From Bactericera cockerelli (Eukaryota; Arthropoda; Insecta; Hemiptera; Triozidae), in contig CM044961.1 of NCBI GenBank assembly GCA_024516035.1, positions 14,941,970-15,005,969 on the forward strand: a DNA stretch of 64,000 nt, given 5' to 3'. The notes beneath the pieces were generated by a model that had not been told where the DNA came from, did no database searches, and saw only the letters and a program-made list of their open reading frames with translations. The translations under genes were made by a program, and so were the position numbers. Within the stretch, counting starts at the first letter, position 1; each line of letters begins with the position of its first letter. Below are positions 48,891-58,618 of this stretch, one piece after another.

Positions 48891-50727
48891 ACGATAGGGA
48901 TACCCAGCATAATAGAGTCGGGAATAGCCAGCAGAATGTCCATTCTCACAATAAGGAAATTGGTGGTCTCGATATCAACCATCTCTTGACGTTCTGGTGA
49001 CTATTCCCGACCAATTATGGACACATTAGTTCCTCGTGATTGGTTCACATTGTATACACGAGGCAATTTTGAAATTTTATACTTTTGTTTATATTCCTAT
49101 TCTCATAAAAAATACCGAGACACCTAAAATGTTAACGTTTGATGCCTTGGTGTTTCAAACACCCGCACCCACCGTCTTACCCTACTTGATACTCGAGGTA
49201 CGGCCTTCTATGTATTTCCCCTTCGTACTTTACACACGTGGCCTTAATTCTGTTTTTAATAGTCCTGCTCCATACCTGAGACATTGCGAAGTATGTGTTT
49301 TTCTAACCTTATGGCCGTGTATATTTCCTAGTCCTACTGTATGACACTAATATTTAGCATACGTCTTACTCAATAACGCATGCAAAAAATAAATGTTATA
49401 ACATCGATCTAGTCCTAGGGATTTGAACTTGATCCATACTATATGAGATATACCTGCAATACTCTGACGCAAGCTTGTGTCGAAACATTTTTGACCGAAA
49501 CTAGGTAAAATTTCTATCATTTAGGTATTAAATGAAATAAATTTTACGGCTGACTTTTTTTATGGTTCCTTTAAACCCATCATTTTGAAATAACCACAAG
49601 AAATAACCACAATTTGGTTATATTATTTGAAACCTACCTAATCATTGTTCTATCAAACACATTGGCTGAGGTTTAAGTGCGCCCCATACAAATAAAAGAC
49701 ATAAATATTGTCTGAAATAGGTTTGGGTGCTATGAAACAATATATGGAAGTGACGGAAGGTAAGAAGTGTCGTGAAATACATACACAGAAATTGTTTATC
49801 CGTAATAATATAGTTGGGACGTTTTATTGATAATTTAAATCGTAAGAATAGTCCACTTGGTAGGTTTTGGTAGACTTTTATAGACTGGTATGAAAATGGT
49901 TGTGAATGCCTTTAGGAAAACTTCCTAAAGGCAGAGAAGTATATGGCCTTCGATCCATTCGTGAATATTGAAGATATCAAACACCTCGGCCGAGGTGTGA
50001 AGAACGCCTATACAAAGAAAGAGACAGACCGGCAGAGTGTAAGGTTACGGAAAACATAGTTCCCATGCATTTCATGTTCTTTCAGCCAGCGAAAAGTGCA
50101 ACATGAATTTCAAAAATTGTGATTTTTATGGACTCTACGTTGAAAAATAAGTTGATTTGACTTTTTGTTTGACTTCCTAGGCCAACGGGAACCCTATTTT
50201 CGAGATCCCCCATCAATCGTGAAAGACATGAAAGATTCATAAAAAAAAAAAAATCTGTTTTTTTTTTTTTCATACGGATCCTTTGAGACCCGACTTAGTG
50301 TCCTTAACTTGGCATTGAAGATTAAGTGAGTTGTCTATAGTGATCAAGATATAATGAAGATGAGCCCAGACCAAAAAAAATTCTAAATTATAATCGGGCG
50401 GCCCATTTGGGCGGCCTCGGGTTTTGGGAGCCCAAATCGGGAATTGAAGGATAAAACTATTCTTAAGTGGTATCAAATGAAAGATCTTGATGAGCAGATA
50501 CCTAATTTATTGGTTTTATTCCTTCATCCGGTCCACTGGGTGGCACCTGGTGGCCTTTTCATTCTCTTTGGCGAGTAGGTACCTTCGAATCCTTAGCACA
50601 GTGGTCAGATCTTGACCAGTATGTATTTTTCGAGATGACCTCGCTCTCTCTTTGCAAAACTTTAATGTTTAAGTTTCCAAGTATTAATTTAGTTAGATCA
50701 TTTTCTGTCCTCGTTTTTAGAAGACAA
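48891..50727. other. No gene; several short hairpins and degraded repeats
   Basis: GTCGGGAATAG (48918) and its inverse CTATTCCCGAC (49001) form small inverted repeats. Degraded GAGGTACGGCCTTCTATGTA motifs near 49130-49340 recall the 45-bp Helitron-linked repeat. TGCCTTTAGGAA...TTCCTAAAGGCA is a hairpin at 49907-49933. At 49980-49997 ACACCTCGGCCGAGGTGT is a perfect palindrome within a motif also seen at 30700. No coding feature. Confidence 0.5.
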
Positions 50728-50800
50728 CTTTGTCTATTGGTAGCATACTCGACATGAAACCCAGTCAGCGCGGGTTCGAATCCTGGCGGGGACGAAATCT
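50728..50800 (+). mobile_element. tRNA-like SINE head
   Basis: TCTATTGGTAGCATACTCGA with B-box-like GCGGGTTCGAATCCTGGC, spaced as in a tRNA, but running into SINE-like sequence. The body resembles family H only loosely. Confidence 0.5.
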
Positions 50801-51040
50801 TTTAGCTCTATTTTTTCAATTTGGGCTTAACGTTGTTCTGTTTTTCCGCTCTTTATATTTGATCTTGATGACGACCCTATTACCCTCGCGGGGAAAATTG
50901 TAGTAGTTGTAGAATTGGGCAATGACCTGTGGTGCGGCATTACGAAATTGTTTTTTAACAATCATGGTTGAATGGAGGTAAAATATGATGAATTAGCTCT
51001 CGTAATGTCGATGCTACTCACTAAATGTTGTGACAAAGTA

Positions 51041-51166
51041 GTGCCCTTGGCTAAGTGGGTAGCGTACTAGTCAGCCTGACTTGGGTTCGATCCCCATCAG
51101 GGCAGTTTTTTTTTCTCTGTCCATGTATGTCCAGGGTACACTCATACCTCGTGAGGTCTTGATAAG
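51041..51166 (+). mobile_element. tRNA-headed SINE, family H, partial
   Basis: Head CTTGGCTAAGTGGGTAGCGT, B box TTGGGTTCGATCCCCATCAG, then CACTCATACCTCGTGAGG as in 21699-22000 and 60664-60860. The 3' tail is not recognisable. Confidence 0.65.
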
Positions 51167-51339
51167 GGACGTCATCGAGTTATCTCCCGACCAAAAATTT
51201 GGTTAGGTAGGTACCACGAGTTCACTCCCGCTCAGGATTTTATCAACACCGAAATCTCTCCCGTCGATTGCATTTTTACCTGAGTTTATACCTACATAGT
51301 TTAGGCCTAGCATAAATTATATAATATAAATACCTAATA

Positions 51340-51480
51340 GGCTTTCTATGTATTTTACCTAACCCTACTATGAACCCGAGGCATTGCCTTCTATGTATTA
51401 TCCCTAAACCTACTATATTCCTGAGGCATGGCCTTCTATGTATTTTACCTAACTCTACTATACACTCAAGGTTCTATACC
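51340..51480 (+). repeat. Three diverged copies of the 45-bp Helitron-linked repeat
   Basis: GCATGGCCTTCTATGTATTT and TACCTAACTCTACTATAC recur about every 45-50 bp. This is the inverse orientation of the better array at 58838-59107. It lies just upstream of the 21-bp minisatellite and Helitron 3' end. Confidence 0.6.
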
Positions 51481-51544
51481 TTTTATTAGTTAGACATTTT
51501 AAAGATTTCCATATAAAAAGATGATTCTTATATAAAATACGTTC

Positions 51545-52105
51545 ATGCCTCAATACACTAAGGCCATGGTTCAATACACTACGGTCATGCCTCAATACAT
51601 TACGGCCATGCCTCAATACACTACGTTCATGCCTCAATACACTACGGCCATGCCTCAATACACTACGGTCATCGGTCATGCCTCAATACACTAAGTTCAT
51701 GCCTCAATACACTACGTTCATGCCTCAATACACTACGTTCATGCCTCAATACACTACGGCCATGCCTCAATACACTACGGTCATGCCTCAATACACTACG
51801 GCCATGCCTCAATACACTACGTTCATGCCTCAATACACTACGGCCATGCCTCAATACACTACGTTCATGCCTCAATACACTATACGTTCATGCCTCAATA
51901 CATTACGGCCATGCCTCAATACACTACGTTCATGCCTCAATACACTACGGCCATGCCTCAATACACTACGTTCATGTCTCAATACAGTACGGTCATGCTT
52001 CAATACACTACGGTCATGCCTCAATAAACTACGGTCATGCCTCAATACACTACGGCCATGCCTCTATACACTACGGTCATGCCTCAATACACTACGGCCA
52101 TGCCT
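51545..52105 (+). repeat. 21-bp minisatellite (about 27 units)
   Basis: The unit is GCCTCAATACACTACGGTCAT, with variants in the last six bases (GGTCAT, GGCCAT, GTTCAT). Because 21 is divisible by three, long frames with 7-residue repeats are open on both strands (MPQYTTx on +, SVLRHxR on -). These are not genes. The unit contains the GGCCATGCCTC sequence that adjoins the Helitron 3' hairpin at 52106, so the array seems to be an expansion of that module. Confidence 0.9.
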
Positions 52106-52135
52106 CGGCCCGCAAAGCAGGCGACAGCCCCCTAG
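52106..52135 (+). mobile_element. Helitron 3' terminus (+ strand)
   Basis: CGGCCCGCAAAGCAGGCGAC followed by AGCCCCCTAG and then T matches the 3' end of the Helitron at 7917-8157 in the other orientation. The stem has one mismatch (CCCGC versus GCAGG). The 5' end of this element was not found; the minisatellite and perhaps the 45-bp repeats at 51340-51480 lie inside it. Confidence 0.65.
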
Positions 52136-52655
52136 TCTGACCATAAGTAAAAACCGTGAATTGGGCGATTTAACGATTTAATAACATAATAAACTGCGAT
52201 GTGCAATGAGCGCACCCATCAGTTCGAGTCGTGGGAAAGTTATATTTTTAGGGGACACTATTATTTTTGAAAATATCATATCACAAGTTATGCCACAGAG
52301 GCATTTATACAACGAACGTAAACAGTTGCCCCGTAAGAGCAATATAAGCAAGCGTCAGAAAAGACATGGAATTCAATTTTAGAGTCAGGTGTAGTGTAAT
52401 ATTACACGTAATAATCTGGGTAGTTCATAAGTTGAAATCTTCTGTAAGTCGTCAACTATCTCTAAGAAAATTCTAGTGTCTTTATCAGTAAGTACTGTGT
52501 CCCAATCTTTGTTTTGTGTCCAAGATCATAAAATGAACTCTCGTTTAGTTACTTTGGCCTCAGGATTAACTTTTAAGTTAATATGCTTCAAGCTAATAGA
52601 GTCAGTATCTATATGCCAGTGAATACCCAACACATTTTGGACGGGTTGAACACTT
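52136..52655. other. No gene recognised
   Basis: AT-rich DNA without a supported feature. Confidence 0.45.
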
Positions 52656-52910
52656 TTTATTTTAAGATAAGATTTATTTATTGGTGTACATCAAATTTAC
52701 AATTTGTTTACACAAGTCAAATACATATACAGAAATGGGGCAGGGGAAGGAAAAGACATAATAGAACTTAAGAAGTAACAAACTAAGTAAGTTGTAAGCT
52801 GGACCATATCACTCAAACTACAACTCAAAAATTCTTCTAAGGAATAAAAAGCCTCCTTTTTTATTTCGTCAGGAAGAGAATCGAACTTAGGACTCTTAGG
52901 GTGGAATTAA
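52656..52910 (-). pseudogene. LINE C-terminal end and 3' UTR (jockey/CR1-like)
   Basis: On the minus strand a short frame reads FDSLPDEIKKEAFYSLEEFL. This resembles the C-terminal AFYS..EFL tail of the LINE at 3230-3868. It runs about 40 more codons to TAA, followed by AATAAATAAATC and CTTATCTTA at the 3' end. There is an in-frame stop at about 52906. Upstream coding sequence is cut by the Foldback-like element at 52980. The clade is inferred from the tail only. Confidence 0.5.
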
Positions 52911-52979
52911 TAGACGTTTTTGTAATACCTCTGTGGCGCTAAGTCACGGATTGCGTATTGTGTAATATGGGGAAAATTG

Positions 52980-54335
52980 AGGTGCGTTAAGCTGACAGCC
53001 CACCAGAACGGATTTTGACCAAATAAGGCTCAACGTTTTGTGCTCGTTTTGTGCCGTTTTGTGCCAACAAAAGTTTATTTTGTACCCCTACCGTTCTCGA
53101 GATATAGACCCCCCCTAGGTGGGCTGCTAGCTTAACGTTAAGCTAGCAGCCCACCAGAACGGATTGAGTTGAGACTAGGTTTATTGGATTCGGCTCGTTT
53201 TGTGCCGTTTTGTGCCAAAAATATTTTTCTCCTGCGACCTTTCGTTCCCGAGATATTGACATTTGAAAAAGTCACTTTTTGGCGGGAAAATTTTTTTTTC
53301 TTGGAATTTTCGGGATTTTTTTATACCATCGTTTTGTGCTCGTTTTGTGCTCCAACTTTTGTCATTAAAACTTTTTTTGTACCCCTACCGTTCTCGAGAT
53401 ATAGACCCCCCCCAGGTGGGCTGCTAGCTTAACGTTAAGCTAGCAGCCCACCAGAACGGATTGAGTTGAGACTAGGTTTATTGGATTCGGCTCGTTTTGT
53501 GCCGTTTTGTGCCAAAAATATTTTTCTCCTGCGACCTTTCGTTCCCGAGATATTGACATTTGAAAAAGTCACTTTTTGGCGGGAAAATTTTTTTTCTTGG
53601 AATTTTTGGGATTTTTTTATACCATCGTTTTGTGCTCGTTTTGTGCTCCAACTTTTGTCATCAAAACTTTTTTTGTACCCCTACCGTTCTCGAGATATAG
53701 ACCCCCCCCAGGTGGGCTGCTAGCTTAACGTTAAGCTAGCAGCCCACCAGAACGGATTGAGTTGAGACTAGGTTTATTGGATTCGGCTCGTTTTGTGCCG
53801 TTTTGTGCCAAAAATATTTTTCTCCTGCGACCTTTCGTTCCCGAGATATTGACATTTGAAAAAGTCACTTTTTGGCGGGAAAATTTTTTTTCTTGGAATT
53901 TTCGGAACTTTTTTATACCATCGTTTTTTGCTCGTTTTGTGCTCCAACTTTTGTCATCAAAACTTTTTTTGTACCCCTACCGTTCTCGAGATATAGACCC
54001 CCCCCCAGGTGGGCTGCTATCTTAACGTTAAGTAAGGAGCCCACCAGAAAGGATTTAGTTAAGACTAGATTCATTCGATCGGGTCGTTTAGTGCCCTTTT
54101 GCGCCAAAAATATTTTCCTACTACGACCTTTCATTCCCGTCACTTTATGGCAGGAATTGAGGTCACCGTGCGTGCAAGCTAGTGTATAAGCCACAGTGAC
54201 TACTGTCAAGATTTTTTTTTATCTGAGCTGGTTGTAGGATTTTTTATGGAAACTTTACATTTTACACAAAAATAGATCAATTTTAGATAGTCAGGAAGAA
54301 AGTTTTATCCTGCTTACTGAGATTCGTAGAATTCT
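52980..54335 (+). repeat. Left arm of the Foldback-like element
   Basis: Units start after palindromes at 53118-53155, 53415-53452 and 53711-53748, all perfect 38-bp palindromes centred on TTAACGTTAA, and a degraded one at 54008-54045. Spacings are 297, 296 and 297 bp. Each unit contains GTTTTGTGCTCGTTTTGTGC and CCGTTCTCGAGATATAGACC. The inner end carries another palindrome, GATTCGTAGAATTCTACGAA plus TC, at 54321-54342. Confidence 0.9.
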
Positions 54336-54627
54336 ACGAATCGCAGTAAACAGGGCTTAGAATTTTTTATAAGCCATTAAAAATATCCAAAACTGGCCCG
54401 AGGAGTGATTTCAACATGATATGAAGAAAAAATGTGAATAGCAGAGATAAATCACAAGCCAATATTAGCACTTTCGATTGTTTGGTTTCAATCGTGGGCG
54501 CCATCTTGCATCGGGAAAATGCTCAATACTAAAGTGACAATGTATTTGGAACCTAGAGGTCAATGAGCTATGAGAATCAATTCTAAACTTTTCTCTAGAC
54601 GCCTATAATCGAAGTTAGCTGAGTGGT

Positions 54628-54800
54628 CGTTCCCAGTAGCTCAGTGGTCAAGGCGTCTACTGGTATTTCGGAGGTCGCGGTTTCGAAACCCAGCCGGAAC
54701 GTGACAAGTTACCCTCTCATTTGGGGATTTGACCACTTACTGCTGCAATAATGGAACTAATTAGTCTTATAAATAAGGCGATATTAAAATTATTCAGTTT
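54628..54800 (+). mobile_element. SINE family A, plus strand, inside the Foldback-like element
   Basis: A-box-like CCAGTAGCTCAGTGGTCAAG and B-box-like GCGGTTTCGAAACCCAG form the head. The body has TTTGGGGATTTGACCAC and the tail AAATAAGGCGATATT. It is the same family as 2644-2844 and the opposite orientation of 55619-55829. Confidence 0.75.
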
Positions 54801-55618
54801 TCCTCTTTAATCCAATTTTCACCCAGACTAATTCCTCATAATATTTCAAGACACGCATGAACCGCCGTTATATTTTCTCTTCACTCTACATGGGGATTTG
54901 ACACAAGGAAGAATTCTGGAGTACTGTCTTTTCCCACAAATACTGTTTTTTCCCACAAATGTCCCCCCCAAAAAAAATATCCCCAACGAAGTGTCAGAAA
55001 AAGTATCCCGCGTGATTTATGGTCTACCTACATAATTATAATTATAATATATACCTCTGATATAGATGTTCAGGCAGATTTGAGTTTGATTGCACCAATA
55101 TGTAAAAGATCAACCAGTGTGACATTCCAATCTGAATAAATACAATTAGGTATATTATATTAATTTAATTTCCATTTGCATATTTTGGGAGTAAATTGAA
55201 AATTATTCAAGTAGGTTACCAATTAATTCGGTTTTTCAGTTGTGCAAGATCATTGGTTGGATGGTAGATACTGCTTAAAGCAATTATCCCACACTTTGCA
55301 ATAATCTATGGAAATAAATTTGAATAGATTTTAATACAACAACAACAACAAAAAACACAATTGTCTTCAAGCAGAAATCAAAACTAGAGGGTATATTATA
55401 GTTTCATGTTCATGATCCAATATTTATGATGATCTTTTTATGTAAGTGGGAAAACTTGGAAAATCCCGCGATATTACGGAATCATGGGATTTTCTTCACA
55501 CAATCACAGCGAGAGAATTATTCCCTGTGTCAGAATCCCTCCACGTGTTGTTTTTTCACAATCCTTAGACATAATTTTACGTATATAAGACCATTAGGCC
55601 ATCGTCGCTGACACGTTG
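54801..55618. other. Foldback interior, no gene
   Basis: AT-rich DNA with no coding or repeat signature that I can support. Confidence 0.45.
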
Positions 55619-55829
55619 AATAATAATAATAATAATATCGCCTTATTTATACTGCCCGATTAAGACTACTAGAGTCCTATTATTCCAGCAGTAAGACCAA
55701 GACATAATTATTATTATGTAAGTGGTAAATTTCCCAAATAGGAGGATAACTTGTCATGTCCCGATTGGATTTCGAACCCACGACCTCTGGATTCACAGAG
55801 TGCCGCCTTTACCACTGAGCTACCCGGAC
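55619..55829 (-). mobile_element. SINE family A, minus strand, full length
   Basis: Starts at the left with (ATA)n, the inverse of the (ATT)n tail, then CGCCTTATTTATACTGCCCG, B box GGATTTCGAACCC and A-box-like CCACTGAGCTACC. About 210 bp, the best full-length copy of the family. Confidence 0.8.
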
Positions 55830-55940
55830 AGTAAAGTTGAATGCTCCGGTTCTAGTAAGATCACGAATTTGGGCAACGTCCAGCGGGGTGAAGAGTTTGA
55901 GATGCTAGTATTTTAGCCAAACGCAGGCTGGGTGGGGTAT

Positions 55941-56435
55941 AATAATATTTCCGTGTCCGTAAATAGGCACAGATACCTATATAACGGTGGTGAAAGGATT
56001 AAATGAACGCCCAGATTTAATGTCTAGCCTCTTCCTTCCCAATGTGCATCTGAATGCACATTTTTTTGGTAATGCTATCATACCAAGACAAAATTGTCCC
56101 GCCTATAAAAACGCACATAGTTCTCCTTCCTTTGAAAAAACCTCTGTGGTAAAGATCCGTTCACATTAAAGATTAAAATCAACATGAGTTCAGAAAAGTG
56201 TTTGTGCATTTGAATGCACCTAGGGAAGATACCATTACAAACCCTATATTGCGAATGTGCATTTGGATGCACATCGGACAGGTACCACTACAAATGATAA
56301 AAGCAATTGGGAAGGAAGAGGCTAGGCTTCTTTCATATTATATCTATTTGGTTTTAACACTTTTAACGTCCTGATTTGAGATAGTCAGGACGGGGGTTTT
56401 ACCTCCATTTGCTGTGGGAATCGTGTGTGTGTTTG
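55941..56435 (-). mobile_element. SINE family D tail region interrupted by a MITE
   Basis: The segments 55945-56027 (CGTGTCCGTAAATAGGCACA, AAATGAACGCCCAG) and 56322-56415 (AACGTCCTGATTTGAGATAG) match 6520-6700 in order. A 294-bp MITE separates them. Confidence 0.65.
56028..56321. mobile_element. MITE, 294 bp, with 16-bp perfect TIRs and CTAG target duplication
   Basis: CCTCTTCCTTCCCAAT (56028-56043) and its inverse (56306-56321) are flanked by CTAG on both sides. The uninterrupted family-D copy near 6600 has CTAG once. Inside, GTGCATxTGAATGCAC-type palindromes occur at least three times (near 56044, 56203 and 56257). No coding capacity. Superfamily not assigned. Confidence 0.85.
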
Positions 56436-56504
56436 TATGTGGCTGTGTGGGTGTGTATATGTGTGTGTGCTTTCTTAGGCTAAGAAGGATAAATTTTGTT
56501 AGCT

Positions 56505-57902
56505 GGTACGAATCTCAGTAAACAGGATAAAACTATCTTCCTGACTATCTAAAATTAGGACTTTAAAAGCAAATGGAATCAATTGTGTTGTTGTGTAAAA
56601 TGTAAAGTTTCCATTGAAAATCCTACAACCAGGTCAGATAAAAAAATCTTCACAGTGGTCATTGTGGCTGATACACTAGCTTACACGCACGGTGATCTTG
56701 ATTCCCGCCATAAAGTGACTTTTTCAGATGTCAATATCTCGGGAAAGAAAGATCACAGGAGAAAAATATTTTTGGCGCAAAAGGGCACTAAACGAGCCGA
56801 ATCGAATGAATCTAGTCTTAACTAAATCCGTTCTGGTGGGCTGCTTACTTAACGTTAAGATAGCAGCCCACCTGGGGGGGGGGGTCTATATCTCGAGAAC
56901 GGTAGGGGTACAAAAAAAGTTTTGATGGCAAAAGTTGGAGCACAAAACGAGCACAAAACGATGGTATAAAAAAATCCCGAAAATTCCAAGAAAAAAAAAT
57001 TTTCCCGCCAAAAAGTGACTTTTTCAAATGTCAATATCTCGGGAACAAAAGGTCGCAGGAGAAAAATATTTTTGGCACAAAACGGCACAAAACGAGCCGA
57101 ATCCAATAAACCTAGTCTCAACTCAATCCGTTCTGGTGGGCTGCTAGCTTAACGTTAAGCTAGCAGCCCACCTGGGGGGGGTTTATATCTCGAGAACGGT
57201 AGGGGTACAAAAAAAGTTTTGATGACAAAAGTTGGAGCACAAAACGAGCACAAAACGATGGTATAAAAAAATCCCGAAAATTCCAAGAAAAAAAATTTTC
57301 CCGCCAAAAAGTGACTTTTTCAAATGTCAATATCTCGGGAAGGAAAGGTCGCAGGAGAAAAATATTTTTGGCACAAAACGGCACAAAACGAGCCGAATCC
57401 AATAAACCTAGTCTCAACTCAATCCGTTCTGGTGGGCTGCTAGCTTAACGTTAAGCTAGCAGCCCACCTGGGGAGGGTCTGTATCTCGAGAACGGTAGGG
57501 GTACAAAAAAAGTTTTGATGACAAAAGTTGGAGCACAAAACGAGCACAAAACGATGGTATAAAAAAATCCCGAAAATTCCAAGAAAAAAAATTTTCTCGC
57601 CAAAAAGTGACTTTTTCAAATGTCAATATCTCGGGAACGAAAGGTCGCAGGAGAAAAATATATTTGGCACAAAACGGCACAAAACGAGCCGAATCCAATA
57701 AACCTAGTCTCAACTCAATCCGTTCTGGTGGGCTGCTAGCTTAACGTTAAGCTAGCAGCCCACCTAGGGGGGGTCTATATCTCGAGAACGGTAGGGGTAC
57801 AAAATAAACTTTTGTTGGCACAAAACGGCACAAAACGAGCACAAAACGTTGAGCCTTATTTGGTCAAAATCCGTTCTGGTGGGCTGTCAGCTTAACGCAC
57901 CT
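56505..57902 (-). repeat. Right arm of the Foldback-like element
   Basis: Mirror of the left arm, with a degraded palindrome at 56835-56872 and perfect ones at 57135-57172, 57431-57468 and 57727-57764. Unit number and order match the left arm. The innermost ~300 bp is more diverged than the outer units. Confidence 0.9.
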
Positions 57903-57911
57903 GGAAAATTG

Positions 57912-58165
57912 ACGTTTTGACGTTCAGACTTCAGTGATTGATGTTGTCTATTAATTTCGCCCTTACAGTTAGTCGACCATGCGCGCAGATTTAGCGAAGC
58001 ATCATGAAAAATATCACAAGATTTAAATTTTTGTAAGGCAATATCGTCATCAGTAACTGCTGGATTATCTTTAATGCCTAGCGTCTCTAGATCCCAGAAT
58101 AATCTCAAATCATGTTCTTGAGTTAAAGGTCTGATTTCTGATAGTTGAGCGGTCTGTCTTTATCT
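57912..58165 (-). pseudogene. BEL/Pao-like retrotransposon pol remnant
   Basis: A minus-strand frame of about 85 codons contains LFWDLETLGI, DNPAVTDDDIALQKF and, after a likely internal deletion, ASLNLRAWSTN. The first two resemble the segment before the reverse transcriptase of BEL/Pao polyproteins. The third resembles a conserved RT-domain stretch (xxxNLRxWxSN). A stop lies just upstream near 58175. No LTR was identified. The fragment adjoins the right target duplication of the Foldback-like element, which inserted into or beside it. The family call is from motif memory without a search. Confidence 0.5.
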
Positions 58166-58618
58166 CTTTAATAACAAATGGGATCTTGAGGTCGTTGTGG
58201 ATTGTTTTATTTGTTGTGGTTTGTTTTTTTACAAGTTTAAACAAGGTACTAACTTGTGATCCACACTGAATGAAAAAATACCTGAATCATATTTTTTCAA
58301 ATGGCCCAAGTGATGTATTTTTTTGATCCCTTCGCACGTAAAATGACCTTTTCTAATGAGATTTTGGCTCATCTGATGAACTCCGTCGCTTCGTAAAGAT
58401 TAATAATAATAGGGAATATCTCAGAGTTGAATTTGTACAGACAAGCTGGGGTAATCTAGTGCGAGTAGTCTCTAGATGCCTCAGTGTCTAGCTGTCTACT
58501 GCTGGTATCATCCCTGGATCAGACTACTTGTCTACAGTTGTAGGTACGAGTAGGAATGTTACGCGGGCCAGGCTACTTGTCTAAAATCAGTCCGAGAGTC
58601 ATTTTATTTGGCAATAGG
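58166..58618. other. No gene recognised
   Basis: AT-rich sequence. No supported feature. Confidence 0.45.

Larger units (their letters stand above)
52980..57902. mobile_element. Foldback-like DNA element with 9-bp target duplication and palindrome-bearing arms
   Basis: The termini are AGGTGCGTTAAGCTGACAGC and its exact inverse, flanked by GGAAAATTG at 52971-52979 and 57903-57911, a perfect 9-bp duplication. Arms of about 1.35-1.4 kb (52980-54335; 56505-57902) are built of ~296-bp units. Drosophila Foldback elements and Mutator-like elements also make 9-bp duplications, and Foldback arms are likewise made of subrepeats. No transposase is present. The 2.2-kb centre holds SINEs and a MITE. The repeated 85-88 codon frames starting MRLGLLDSARF follow the units and look like by-products. 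Confidence 0.85.

Noticed and set aside
51545..52105. CRISPR-like array
   Set aside because: Units are contiguous 21-bp repeats without spacers, and the DNA is eukaryotic.
51678..52181. 167-codon + frame with MPQYTT repeats, and minus-strand SVLRH repeat frames
   Set aside because: Product of a 21-bp tandem unit; several frames are open on both strands, so openness carries no coding information.
53169..57713. Repeated 85-88 codon frames starting MRLGLLDSARF
   Set aside because: They track the ~296-bp Foldback units in both arms and shift frame at T runs; no recognisable domain, so no sign of selection on protein.
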